DNA of 36,496 bases from Burkholderiaceae bacterium (GCA_024637155.1 JAGXFR010000004.1:1-36496), one strand, 5' to 3'; counted from the first letter of the stretch, positions 26,933-35,715 are shown. A program made the numbers and translations. Notes: generated from the sequence alone by a model not told the origin.

Positions 26933-29263
26933 ATGAAAGTAATCAAGATCGGCGCCGCCGTATTGGCCGTGATTCTGCTGCTCGTCATCGGGGCCGTCGC
27001 CTGGTTCGCGGCGACATTCGACGCCAACGAGCACCGCGCCCGCGTCACCGAGCTGGTCAAGGAGAAGACCGGCCGCGACCTGCGTATCGACGGTGACATC
27101 CGGCTCACCTTCTTCCCGCGCCTGGGCGTGGCGCTGGGCAAGGTCGCGCTTTCCGGACCGCCGCCCCGCTCCGGCGCCCCCGCCCCGAGCGCGACCGGCG
27201 CAGCGGGCAGCGCACTGCCCTCCTTCGCGCAGATCGACGCGGCGCAGGTTTCGCTGCGGCTCATGCCGCTGTTCACCGGGCAGCTGATCGTCGACCGGAT
27301 CGTGTTGAGCGGGCTCGCCGTAGAACTCGTGCGCCATGCCGACGGCAGCACCAATTTTGACGACCTGACCAAAGCGCGCCCGCAGGACGCCGGGAAACCG
27401 GACACCGACGACGGAGCGCTGCGCGTTCCGGCGATCGACGTCGCGGGCATCGAGATCACCGGCGCGCGCATCGGCTGGCGCGACGAGCGCGACGGCTCGG
27501 AATTGCGCATCAGCGAAGGCGAACTGCGCACCGGCCGCATCGCCGCATCGGTGCCCGGCGAACTGACGTTGCGCGCGCATATCGACGGCACCAAGCCCGA
27601 GATCGCGCTCCAGGCTGAATTGCTCGCGGGCTACCGGTTCGAGCCGGCGACTCGCCTGCTGCAGGTGAACGGATTCGCGGCAAGCCTGCGCGGCGACGTC
27701 CCCGGCAACCCGGGTCTCGACGCCAACCTGTCCATCCTCGAGGCGCGATTCGACGGCGCCAAACAGGACCTCGCCCTGACCAACCTGCGCCTGCTCGCGC
27801 GCGATGCCGCAGGACTCAACGTGACCCTGAGCACGCCCGCCGTGCACGCCACGCCCGAGCGCATCACCGGTGAGGCGACGCGTTTCGACTTCCTGCTCGA
27901 TCGCGACGGCCGCAAGATCGATGCCAAGATCACGCTCGCCGCGCCGGCGATGCGCGACAACCGGGTCGTCTTCGAGCGTCTGAGCGCGAAGATCGAGCTG
28001 CGCCAGCCCGACGGACTCACGATGGACGGTGAAATCGGCACGCCGATCGACGCCGATCTGGGCGCGAAGACCGTCGCATTTTCCAAACTCAGCGGCGTAT
28101 TCCGGTTGAAGGGACCGTCGCTGCCGCCGGCCGGCGTGCAGCTCGATCTCACCGGCGCGGGCGGACTCGACTGGGGCAAGTCGGGCGCCAACGCCGAACT
28201 CAGCGCGCGGCTCGACCGGTCGAACGTGCAGGCCAGGATTCGGGTCCGCGGCTTCACGCCGCCGGTGCTGGAAGTGGCCCTGATGGCCGACCGCCTCGAT
28301 CTGGACCCCTACCTCGGGGCGGACGCCGCGAAGCCCAGGCAAGCGGCCGCGGCCGATGCCCCGATCGACCTGCGCGCGCTGGCCGGTTTCAACGGCAGCG
28401 CCACGCTGCGCGCCGGCAGTCTGCGCGTGAAGGGCATCACCGCGACGAACCTGAACGTGGGACTGCGCGGGACCGGCGGCAAGCTCGACATCGAACCGCT
28501 GCGCGCCGAGATCTACCGCGGCACCGTGCAGACCAGCGCGCGCATCGATGCGGCCACCGGCGCCCTGTCGGCGAACGGCGTGCTGACCGGCATCGACATC
28601 GGCCCGCTGCTGCGCGACCTGGGTGACACCGACGTGCTCGAAGGTCGCGGCAATGCGCGCTTCGCGCTCGCCACGCGCGGCGCCACCGTCTCCGCCGTCA
28701 AGCGCGCGCTCGACGGCACCGCCACGCTCGCGCTGCGCAACGGCGTGGTCAAGGGGATCAATCTCGCGCAGGCGATCCGCAAGGCGAAGGCCAGCATCGG
28801 CGCCGGCAAGGTCGTCGAACAGGGGGCGCAGCCGAGCGAGCAGACCGACTTCAGCGCGCTCGACGCGAGCTTCGTCATCAAGGACGGCGTGGCGCGCAAC
28901 GACGACCTGGCGATGAAGTCACCCCTGCTGCGCGTGGGCGGAGAGGGCACGATCGACATCGGCGCCGGTTCGGTCAACTACCTGCTCAAGACCTCGATCG
29001 TGGGCACGCTCTCGGGCCAGGGCGGACGCGAGCTCGAGAGCCTGCGCGGCGTCACGATTCCGGTGCGCATCAGCGGTCCCTTCGAGAAACTCGCCTACAA
29101 GCTCGATCTCTCGGGCGCGCTGGCCGACACCGCCAAGCAGCAGTTGCGCAGCCGCATCGAAGAGCAGCTCGGCCTGGGCAAGGCGCCGGCCGACGGCGGC
29201 ACGAAGAAGCCGGCGCTTCCCGCGAAGCCGGCCGATCTGCTGAAAGGTTTGTTCGGCCGCTAG
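26933..29263 (+). CDS. AsmA-family membrane-anchored protein
   Basis: A 776-residue protein with one N-terminal membrane helix (about residues 6-26) followed by the AsmA-typical ANEHRARVTELVKEKTGRDL and IDGDIRLTFFPRLGVALGKV. The rest is a long beta-rich periplasmic region. The C-terminal AsmA_2 part (about 560-740) has GRGNARFALATRGATVSAVK, ALRNGVVKGINLAQAIRKAK and DFSALDASFVIKDGVA. AsmA-like proteins are proposed to bridge inner and outer membranes for phospholipid movement. ATG 26933 has GAGGAG five bases upstream; the in-frame TTG at 26909 contains that site. The promoter is probably the TAGAAT at 26890, and a hairpin follows the stop. Confidence 0.92.
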   Translation: MKVIKIGAAVLAVILLLVIGAVAWFAATFDANEHRARVTELVKEKTGRDLRIDGDIRLTFFPRLGVALGKVALSGPPPRSGAPAPSATGAAGSALPSFAQIDAAQVSLRLMPLFTGQLIVDRIVLSGLAVELVRHADGSTNFDDLTKARPQDAGKPDTDDGALRVPAIDVAGIEITGARIGWRDERDGSELRISEGELRTGRIAASVPGELTLRAHIDGTKPEIALQAELLAGYRFEPATRLLQVNGFAASLRGDVPGNPGLDANLSILEARFDGAKQDLALTNLRLLARDAAGLNVTLSTPAVHATPERITGEATRFDFLLDRDGRKIDAKITLAAPAMRDNRVVFERLSAKIELRQPDGLTMDGEIGTPIDADLGAKTVAFSKLSGVFRLKGPSLPPAGVQLDLTGAGGLDWGKSGANAELSARLDRSNVQARIRVRGFTPPVLEVALMADRLDLDPYLGADAAKPRQAAAADAPIDLRALAGFNGSATLRAGSLRVKGITATNLNVGLRGTGGKLDIEPLRAEIYRGTVQTSARIDAATGALSANGVLTGIDIGPLLRDLGDTDVLEGRGNARFALATRGATVSAVKRALDGTATLALRNGVVKGINLAQAIRKAKASIGAGKVVEQGAQPSEQTDFSALDASFVIKDGVARNDDLAMKSPLLRVGGEGTIDIGAGSVNYLLKTSIVGTLSGQGGRELESLRGVTIPVRISGPFEKLAYKLDLSGALADTAKQQLRSRIEEQLGLGKAPADGGTKKPALPAKPADLLKGLFGR

Positions 29264-29271
29264 CTGCGGAG

Positions 29272-29296
29272 CGCGCCCCGGAGGTTCCGGGGCGCG
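29272..29296. terminator. Strong hairpin between convergent AsmA and feoB genes
   Basis: CGCGCCCCGG (29272-29281) pairs perfectly with CCGGGGCGCG (29287-29296) around a 5-base loop AGGTT, a 10-bp GC stem. It fills the 38-base gap between the two convergent stops and could end transcription from both sides. There is no T run, so termination may be only partial. Confidence 0.65.
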
Positions 29297-29301
29297 GCGC
29301 A

Positions 29302-31356
29302 TCAGGTGATGACGGTGCGACCGATCTCCAGCGCGAGGCGCACCGCGCCGCTCACCGCGAGCGCGACGCCCACGGACAAAGCCACCGAGGTGAAGGCCTC
29401 GCGCCGCCCGATCGTGCGCAGCATCACCGCGAAGGTCGATACGCACGGGAAGTAGAAGGTGAGAAAGAGCAGGAAGGTGATGATCTGCACCGCGGTCAGC
29501 ACCGTCCCCACGTCGAAGGTGCCCAGCGCCTGGTAGACCATCAGCAGCGAGAGCTCCTTGCGCAGGATGCCGAACAGAATCGGCACGCCGAGCACCACCG
29601 GCAGCCCGAGCCACCAGTTGGTGATCGGCGTGAACAAGGTGTTGATCGCCGCGTCCGCACCCCAGTGTCCGAGCAGCGCGAGCACGATGCTGCCGCCCAC
29701 CAGCAGCGGCGTGACGATGGTGAGCACGTCGCGGGTGCGATCCCAGGTTTCGTAGGCGAGCGTGCGCCCGCGCGGCAGCGCGTAGGGCGGGATCTCCTGC
29801 ATCTGGCCCGGGCCGACGTCGCGGTTGCGCCGCGCCAGCACACGCCCGAGTACCGCGATCACCACCATCGTCAACGCGAAGATCGCGAACACGCCGAGCC
29901 CGCCGAGGTACTTGCCGGCGAGCGCGAGGATGATGGCCGAGCGCGCCGAGCACGGCACGAAGGTGATCAGCACCGAGGCGATGACGCGCTCGCGTCCGTG
30001 CGAGACACGCGCCGCCGCGGCGATCGCCGGCACGTTGCAGCCGAGGCCGAGCAGGAAGGGCACCGCGATGCCGCCGTGCAGGCCGATGCGGTGAAAGGCC
30101 CGGTCGACGACGAAGGCGATGCGGTGCATCACGCCGGTTTCCTCCAGCACCACGAGCAGCAGCACCAGCGGAATCATGTACGGGATGACGATGCCCACCA
30201 GCCCGATCAGCCCGTCGGCCACCGCGCGTCCGAGCACCCCGGTGAGCGACGTGGGCTGCCACGGCGCGGCCCATTCGATCAGCCGCGCGGCGGTCATGCC
30301 GTCGAGCCAGGCGCTCACCTCGAAGACCATGAAGAGCACCATGGCGAACACCGCCAGGCTGCCGATCAGGCCGAATTTCGGATGCAGGAAGAGCTCGTCG
30401 AGCCAGTAGCGCCAGTTGCGCCCTTCGTGCGTGGGACCGAGCCGGGCGCTCGCTTCGTAGAGCAGCGCCGCCTGATGGTGACGATCGGCGTGCAGTTCGT
30501 CGGCGAGCGCGCGCGGCAGGCCCTGTCCGGCGGCCGTGCGCAGCCGCTCGAGTTCCGGGACGAGCGCCGGAAAATGTTCACGCAGCTCGTCCTCGAAGTA
30601 ATGATCGCCCTGCGCCACCTGCATCACCAGCAGGCGCGGCGGCACGCGAAACGCAGCCTGCACCTCGGGTACGGCGAGCGCGGCGGAGAGCGGCGCGAGG
30701 CTCGCCTCGAGATGCGCGGCGAGCGGCTGCGGCAGCGGGCAGGTGCGCGCGCGCGCCACCTCGGTCGCCTTGCGGAACAGATCCGGAATGCCCTGCCCCA
30801 TCAGCGCGGACATCGGCACCACCGGCACGCCCAGGAGCAGGGAGAGCGCGGAGACGTTGACGTGCACGCCCTTGCGCCACGCCTCGTCCATCATGTTGAG
30901 CGCAATCACCAATGGTCGCCCGAGTTCGGTGAGCTCGAGGGTGAGTTCCAGATGGCTGCGCAGGTTCGTGGCGTCGACCACCTGGATGATCAGGTCCGGC
31001 GCGCGAAACGGTGCCGGCGGGCCGCCGGGTTCGTGCTCGGAAACGTGCGGACGTTCGTCGCCCCACAGCAGGTACTTGAGCGCCGGCAGGTCCTTGGCCG
31101 CCACGTTCGAGAGCGTTTCGAAGCTCGGCAGCTCGATCAGGTTCGCCTCGTCCAGCCCGATCTGCACCCGGCATTCCTCGTAGGCGCGCCCGGCGCCGGC
31201 CATTTCCCCGCTGCGCGGCGCGGCGCTCGAGACCGCCCGGAAGAGAGTGCTCTTGCCCGCGTTGGGCATCCCGACGAGCGCAATGCGCAGACGCTTGGCG
31301 CCGCGAAAAAGCGGCGTCTGGAACGTCACGGACTGTTCTCGGATCGGGGCTTTCAT
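29302..31356 (-). CDS. feoB: FeoB-like ferrous iron transporter with divergent G-domain
   Basis: A 684-residue protein. A G-domain at about 22-200 has G1 GMPNAGKST (29-37), G4 NMMD (154-157) and G5 SA (183-184). The G2 region lacks the GVTVE threonine pattern (GRAYEE instead), and the G3 DxxG reads ELPS (75-78). The membrane part (about 320-684) keeps FeoB core motifs: LLGLGCNVPAIAAAARVSHG, FVPCSARSAIILALAG, EETGVMHRIAFVVDR and YFPCVSTFAVMLRTIG. It is shorter than E. coli FeoB (773). No feoA or feoC is adjacent. Iron uptake is likely; nucleotide hydrolysis may be altered. The ATG has no strong ribosome-binding site. A Fur-box-like sequence lies about 115 bases upstream. Confidence 0.87.
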   Translation of the reverse strand: MKAPIREQSVTFQTPLFRGAKRLRIALVGMPNAGKSTLFRAVSSAAPRSGEMAGAGRAYEECRVQIGLDEANLIELPSFETLSNVAAKDLPALKYLLWGDERPHVSEHEPGGPPAPFRAPDLIIQVVDATNLRSHLELTLELTELGRPLVIALNMMDEAWRKGVHVNVSALSLLLGVPVVPMSALMGQGIPDLFRKATEVARARTCPLPQPLAAHLEASLAPLSAALAVPEVQAAFRVPPRLLVMQVAQGDHYFEDELREHFPALVPELERLRTAAGQGLPRALADELHADRHHQAALLYEASARLGPTHEGRNWRYWLDELFLHPKFGLIGSLAVFAMVLFMVFEVSAWLDGMTAARLIEWAAPWQPTSLTGVLGRAVADGLIGLVGIVIPYMIPLVLLLVVLEETGVMHRIAFVVDRAFHRIGLHGGIAVPFLLGLGCNVPAIAAAARVSHGRERVIASVLITFVPCSARSAIILALAGKYLGGLGVFAIFALTMVVIAVLGRVLARRNRDVGPGQMQEIPPYALPRGRTLAYETWDRTRDVLTIVTPLLVGGSIVLALLGHWGADAAINTLFTPITNWWLGLPVVLGVPILFGILRKELSLLMVYQALGTFDVGTVLTAVQIITFLLFLTFYFPCVSTFAVMLRTIGRREAFTSVALSVGVALAVSGAVRLALEIGRTVIT

Positions 31357-31471
31357 CGGGGCGGGGCTGCCGGCAAGGGTCTCGGGTTCGGGTTTGGCGC
31401 GTTTCGCTCGGTTTAGGGCACGCTATTGTCGCGCGTCTGGGGAATACGGTTCAGGAAACCCCGCTCTAAAC

Positions 31472-31490
31472 GCGAACAATTATCATTCCG
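31472..31490 (-). promoter_or_regulatory. Fur-box-like site upstream of feoB
   Basis: Read on the minus strand, CGGAATGATAATTGTTCGC matches the 19-base Fur consensus (GATAATGATAATCATTATC) at 12 of 19 positions by eye, including nine in a row (AATGATAAT). It stands in an AT-rich patch between feoB and the toxin gene. The second half is weak, and it is about 115 bases from the feoB ATG, so it is a candidate only. Confidence 0.4.
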
Positions 31491-31524
31491 AATTCAGGCG
31501 GAGTCAAGTGGAACGAAAGCGAAG

Positions 31525-31896
31525 CTACGTCGGCCACACCCGCGCGAAATCGAATGACAACTGCCGATAGTGCCGAATCGACAGGAGCTGGACTTCGCCC
31601 TCGCCCAGCGAATACAGGATGAGGTAGTCGCCGTGCAGGTATTCGCGCAGCGTGGCGGCGGTCCCCGCAGGCAGCGCGGCCAGTTGGGCGAGCGCCTCTG
31701 CGGACTGCAACTGCGCCGGATAGCGCCGACCGATGCGCGGGTAACGGCCCAGGTTGGGAATGACCGTGGCGCGAAGCTCGGCGAGCAAGTCGTCGTGCGC
31801 GAAGCCGGCCCCGGCCTCCGTCAGGAACGCCACAATGGAATCGAGGCGCGCGAGGAAGCTCGCAGTCAGCGTGACCCGATAAAGACGATCAGTCAC
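31525..31896 (-). CDS. RelE/ParE-superfamily toxin
   Basis: A 123-residue basic protein with the RelE/ParE fold order: start LYRVTLTASFLARLDSIVAFL, middle NLGRYPRIGRRYP, and the C-terminal strands YLILYSLGEGEVQLLSIRHYRQL. IRHYRQ at the end is the position where family toxins carry catalytic or target-contacting residues. It is unclear whether the target is the ribosome (RelE) or gyrase (ParE). Start GTG 31896 has AGGAAG just upstream and overlaps the antitoxin's last 8 bases, the usual antitoxin-first arrangement. At 123 residues it is somewhat longer than typical ParE (about 100). Confidence 0.85.
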   Translation of the reverse strand: MTDRLYRVTLTASFLARLDSIVAFLTEAGAGFAHDDLLAELRATVIPNLGRYPRIGRRYPAQLQSAEALAQLAALPAGTAATLREYLHGDYLILYSLGEGEVQLLSIRHYRQLSFDFARVWPT

Positions 31897-32215
31897 GCTT
31901 CCTGACGGCGTGGGTCGGCGGCACCTTGCCCGCCCTGCGCTTCTGCAGCCGGGCAATGGCGGCGTCGGCGTCCTGCGTGCGACCCGCAGCGATGTCTTCG
32001 AGTCCGCGGCGCGCGTCGTCGATCAGCAGCAGATGGATGTGCTCGCGTTCCAGCCGGTGGTAGTAATCGAGCCGGTCGGCGTCGATCAGCGCCACATAGC
32101 TTTCGCCGTTCTTGGTGATGATCTTCTCGGAACCGGCCTTGGCCTGGTCGGCCAGCTCGGATAGGTTGGCCCGCGCCTGGGTCAGCGGCACGACGTCGGA
32201 GACTGTGAATGCCAT
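31889..32215 (-). CDS. Phd/YefM-family antitoxin
   Basis: A 108-residue protein. Residues about 5-60 match the Phd/YefM DNA-binding domain: VVPLTQARANLSELADQAKA, then EKIITKNGESYVALIDADRL. The C-terminal part is charged and helical (RGLEDIAAGRTQDADAAIARL) and would wrap the toxin. In the family the antitoxin neutralises the toxin and represses its own operon. A TGTACA palindrome lies 30-36 bases upstream of the ATG. It is the first gene of the pair and overlaps the toxin start by 8 bases. Confidence 0.9.
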   Translation of the reverse strand: MAFTVSDVVPLTQARANLSELADQAKAGSEKIITKNGESYVALIDADRLDYYHRLEREHIHLLLIDDARRGLEDIAAGRTQDADAAIARLQKRRAGKVPPTHAVRKRD

Positions 32216-32243
32216 AAGTATCTCACTTTAAATAGCGTTAATT

Positions 32244-32256
32244 CTGTACAGTATAC
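32244..32256 (-). promoter_or_regulatory. Candidate toxin-antitoxin operator
   Basis: The perfect palindrome CTGTACAG (32244-32251) contains TGTACA, the core recognised by E. coli YefM at its own operator. A second palindrome, GTATAC (32251-32256), abuts it and could be a degenerate second site. The site is 29-41 bases upstream of the antitoxin ATG in an AT-rich island, where the promoter is expected (TATTTA near 32230 could be the -10). Confidence 0.5.
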
Positions 32257-32394
32257 GCGTTCGTGGCAGGCCTTGGCCATGGGCAACAACGGAACCCAGG
32301 TTCCACTGGCGACTCGCGGCGACAAGGACAGTCTGCCGCAACCCTGCACACTCGCGTAGATCCTTTCGGCCAGCCCGCTTGACCCACCCCGGCA

Positions 32395-32400
32395 TAGAAT
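32395..32400 (+). promoter_or_regulatory. Candidate -10 element of the SARP/MalT-like regulator
   Basis: TAGAAT lies 24 bases before the ATG at 32425, with GGGGA as a ribosome-binding site. A nearby TTGACC (32379-32384) is only 10 bases away, too close to be its -35. Confidence 0.35.
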
Positions 32401-32424
32401 GACTCCATCACCGCCGGGGAACGC

Positions 32425-35400
32425 ATGAAGCGCAGGCAACCCTCGCTGGCCAAGACCACGCGCCCCACCCTCTCGGGGGTGGTGCCGCGCGAGCGGGTGT
32501 TCGCGCTGCTCGACACGGCCAGGGATGTCCCGGTCACCTGGGTGAGCGGCCCGCCGGGCTGCGGCAAGACCACTGCGGTGGCGAGCTATCTGGAGCGCGA
32601 CGACGCCGTGAGCCTGTGGTACCAGCTCGACGAGGGCGACGCCGACGTCGCCACCTTCTTCTACTACCTGCGCGCCGCAGCCGCCGAGCGCGACGCGGAG
32701 GGCGCCGAGGCGCTGCCGCTGCTCACCGCCGAATACCACGGCGGGCTCGCGCTCTTCGCGCGGCGCTGGTTCCAGACGCTCTATGCGCGGCTCGGGACGC
32801 CCTTTACCGTGGTGTTCGACGGCGTGCACGAGGTGCCCGCCTCCTCCGAGCTGCACGAGGCGATGCGCGTCGCGCTGCGCGAGCTGCCGAGCGGCGGGCG
32901 CGCGATCGTGGTGAGCCGCAGCGATCCGCCGCCCACGCTGGCGCGCCTGCGCGCGCACGGCGCGCTGGCCACCATCGGCTGGGACGAACTGCGCCTCACC
33001 CGCGACGAGACCGCCGCGCTGGTGGCGCAGCGCCAACCGGGCGGTGCCGCCCCGGCCGCCCCCGCTGCCCCGGCTGTCACGGCCCGCCCCTGGGACGACG
33101 CCGCACTCGACGAACTGCACGCCAAGACCGCCGGCTGGGCCGCGGGGCTGGTGCTGATGCTCGAGCAGGCGCGCGCCACCGGCTCGATCGCCGAGCCGCC
33201 CGACGCCGCCACCCGCGAGGTGCTCTTCGACTACCTCGCCGGCGAGCTCTTCGAGACGGCCGCCGCGCGCACGCGCAACTTCCTGCTGCGCACCGCCTTC
33301 CTGCCGCAGATGAGCGCCGGCCTGGTGCAGGATCTGACCGGTGACGCCGACGCCGGGCAGCTGCTGGCCGAACTCTACCGCGACAACTATTTCGTCACGC
33401 TGCGTCCGGCGCGCCCCGAGCCGATCTACCAGTACCACCCGATGTTCCGCGAGTTCCTGCTCGCGCGCGCGCAGCTGATGCTCACCCGCGAGCAGCGCCG
33501 GCGCCTGCAGGCCAGCGCCGCGTCGCTGCTGGCCGGCGCCGGGCAGGTGGAGGACGCGGTGGCGCTCTACCGCGACAGCCGCGACTGGCTGCGCATGGCG
33601 CGCCTCATCGAGCAGCACGCCGGGGCGATGCTCGCGCAGGGCCGCGGCGAAACGGTGCTGCGCTGGATCGACGAACTGCCGCTCGAGCTCCATGAAGAGC
33701 GCCCCTGGACACTCTACTGGGCGGGCGCGAGTCAGGCGCAGACTTCGCCCCGCAAGGGCCGCCACCTCTTCGAACTCGCCTACACGCGCTTCGCTGCCGC
33801 CACACCGCCAGACATGAACAATGCGATGGGCGCGATCCTCGCGGCCTCGGGCGCGATGGACGCGATCCTCTACGAGCTCGACGACTTCGCGCTGCTCGAT
33901 CGCTGGATCAGCGTGCTCGACGCCGCCGAGCGCAGCGGCTTCGCCACGCCGGCGCTCGAAGCGCGCGTGGCGTGCAGCATGGTGTTCTCGCTCACGCTGC
34001 GCCAGCCGCAGCGGCGCGACATCGGCGCGTGGATCGAGCGCGCGATCGCCTGCGCGCAGGCCGCCGACGATGTGAACCTGCGGATGTTCGTGGGACTGCT
34101 CTCGGCGCTCTCGATCATGTGGGCCGGCGCCTACCCACAGGCGCGCGCGCTGATCGAACGTGCGCAGGCCGACGCCAAAGAGCCTGGCGTGACGCCCTTC
34201 TCGCTGATCACGCTGCACGACGTCGAGGCGATGTTCTTCATGCTCACCGCCGATCGCGAGCGCTGCCGCGCCGCCGAGGAGGCCGGCCTGGCGCTTGCCG
34301 CGGCCACCGGTGTGGGCACCTGGAGCGTGCAGTTGCTGGTGCACGCCTATGGCGGCGCGCTGGGCGGCGGTGACCTGGAGGCAGCCGCGGCGCTGCGCGC
34401 GAAGATCGAGCCGCTGGTGCCCGGCACCGGGCGGCTCAACCAGTGCCTGGTGCATCACTTCGCGGCCCTGGAGGCGACGCTGCGCGACGACATGATGGGC
34501 GCGCTGCAGCACGCGAAGCGCGCGCTCACCATGGCGATCGAGGCCGGCGCGCCCTACTTCGAAGTGCTCTGCCGGCTCGCGCTCGCGCAGGTGCTCTCGG
34601 ATTGCGGCGACGAGGCCAAGTGCGTCGCGCACCTGCGCCGGCTGCGCGCGATCGCGCGCCATATCGACAACAAGCATCTCGAGTTCAGCTGCCTGCTGGG
34701 CTTTGCGCAGATCGCGCTCGACGCGGGCCGGCGCCGCGCCGGACTCGCCGCGCTGCGCCGCGGACTCGAACTCGGACGCCAGTACGGCTACCGGCACTTC
34801 CTGTGGTGGCGCCCGGCGGCGGTGGCGCGGCTGTGCGCCAGCGCGCTCGCCGAGGGCATCGAGACCGACTACGTGCGCAGCCTCGTGCGCACCCGCGCGC
34901 TCGCCCCCGAGGAGCCGCCGCTCGCCGTGGCCGACTGGCCGTGGACCTTTCGCGTGCAGACGCTCGGCTCCTTCCACCTGAGCCGCGGCGCCGAGGTGCT
35001 GGGCGAAACCGGCAAGGCGCAGCGCCGCCCGCTCGAGCTGCTGCGCGTGTTGATCGCCTGCGGCGGGCAGCAGGTGCCCAAGGAGCATGTCGCCGATTTG
35101 CTGTGGCCGCGCGTCGCGGGAGATTCCGCGCAGCGCTCGCTCACCAGCACGCTGCATCGGCTGCGCAAGCTGCTCGGGGACCCCGCTGCCGTGGTGCTCC
35201 ACGACGCTCGCCTGACGCTCGAGCGGCGCCTCTTCTGGGTGGACGCGTGGGCGCTCGATGCCGCGCTCGACGAGTTGGACGCCGCGCTGCGCCGCCCCGC
35301 CGCGCCCGCGGGAGACGACAAGGTGGCGGCGCTCGGCGAGCGCATCATCGAGCTCTACGGCGGGCCCTTCCTCGGGATGGAGGACGACGAGACCTGGGCA

Positions 35401-35715
35401 ATCCCCCTGCGCGACCGGCTGCGCACGCAGTTCGTGCGCGCGGTCACCGAGGTCGGCCGGCGCCTCGAGCAGGCCGGCGCGCACGAGCGCGCCATCGGTT
35501 GCTACGAGCGCTGCCTGGAAGCCGACCCGTTGGCCGAGGGCCTCTATCGCCAGCTGATGCAGTGCCACGCCGGGCTCGGGCGCACGGCCGAGGCGATCGA
35601 AGTGTACGGGCGCTGCCGCCGGGCGCTGGCTGCGGCGCACGGGGTGGAGCCCAGCGGGGAGACGCGGCAGGTTTACGAGCGGTTGGCGGCGGGTGCGGCG
35701 CCCGCTACCAAGTGA
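32425..35715 (+). CDS. MalT-like STAND ATPase regulator with C-terminal SARP (winged helix plus BTAD)
   Basis: An 1,096-residue cytosolic signal-sensing regulator. An N-terminal NTPase follows MalT order: Walker A GPPGCGKTT (42-50), Walker B TVVFDGVHE (Asp132), then YQYHPMFREFLLARAQ, the usual end of the ATPase helical part. Residues about 370-820 are TPR-like helical repeats that would bind an inducer. MalT ends in a LuxR helix-turn-helix, but here a SARP module follows: a winged helix at about 840-935 (WTFRVQTLGSFHLSRGAEVL; VADLLWP; LTSTLHRLRKLLGD) and a BTAD domain to the end (AIGCYERCLEADPLAEGLYR). The target promoter and inducer are unknown; neighbours are unrelated toxin-antitoxin and XRE genes. 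Confidence 0.9.
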   Translation: MKRRQPSLAKTTRPTLSGVVPRERVFALLDTARDVPVTWVSGPPGCGKTTAVASYLERDDAVSLWYQLDEGDADVATFFYYLRAAAAERDAEGAEALPLLTAEYHGGLALFARRWFQTLYARLGTPFTVVFDGVHEVPASSELHEAMRVALRELPSGGRAIVVSRSDPPPTLARLRAHGALATIGWDELRLTRDETAALVAQRQPGGAAPAAPAAPAVTARPWDDAALDELHAKTAGWAAGLVLMLEQARATGSIAEPPDAATREVLFDYLAGELFETAAARTRNFLLRTAFLPQMSAGLVQDLTGDADAGQLLAELYRDNYFVTLRPARPEPIYQYHPMFREFLLARAQLMLTREQRRRLQASAASLLAGAGQVEDAVALYRDSRDWLRMARLIEQHAGAMLAQGRGETVLRWIDELPLELHEERPWTLYWAGASQAQTSPRKGRHLFELAYTRFAAATPPDMNNAMGAILAASGAMDAILYELDDFALLDRWISVLDAAERSGFATPALEARVACSMVFSLTLRQPQRRDIGAWIERAIACAQAADDVNLRMFVGLLSALSIMWAGAYPQARALIERAQADAKEPGVTPFSLITLHDVEAMFFMLTADRERCRAAEEAGLALAAATGVGTWSVQLLVHAYGGALGGGDLEAAAALRAKIEPLVPGTGRLNQCLVHHFAALEATLRDDMMGALQHAKRALTMAIEAGAPYFEVLCRLALAQVLSDCGDEAKCVAHLRRLRAIARHIDNKHLEFSCLLGFAQIALDAGRRRAGLAALRRGLELGRQYGYRHFLWWRPAAVARLCASALAEGIETDYVRSLVRTRALAPEEPPLAVADWPWTFRVQTLGSFHLSRGAEVLGETGKAQRRPLELLRVLIACGGQQVPKEHVADLLWPRVAGDSAQRSLTSTLHRLRKLLGDPAAVVLHDARLTLERRLFWVDAWALDAALDELDAALRRPAAPAGDDKVAALGERIIELYGGPFLGMEDDETWAIPLRDRLRTQFVRAVTEVGRRLEQAGAHERAIGCYERCLEADPLAEGLYRQLMQCHAGLGRTAEAIEVYGRCRRALAAAHGVEPSGETRQVYERLAAGAAPATK

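Noticed and set aside
32379..32400. TTGACC as the -35 of the SARP regulator promoter
   Set aside because: Only 10 bases separate it from TAGAAT; a sigma70 promoter needs about 16-18.
32182..35640. Open frame of about 1,150 codons on the minus strand opposite the SARP/MalT-like gene
   Set aside because: Low-complexity Arg/Gly/His-rich translation with no domain; the plus strand has clear Walker, TPR and SARP motifs.
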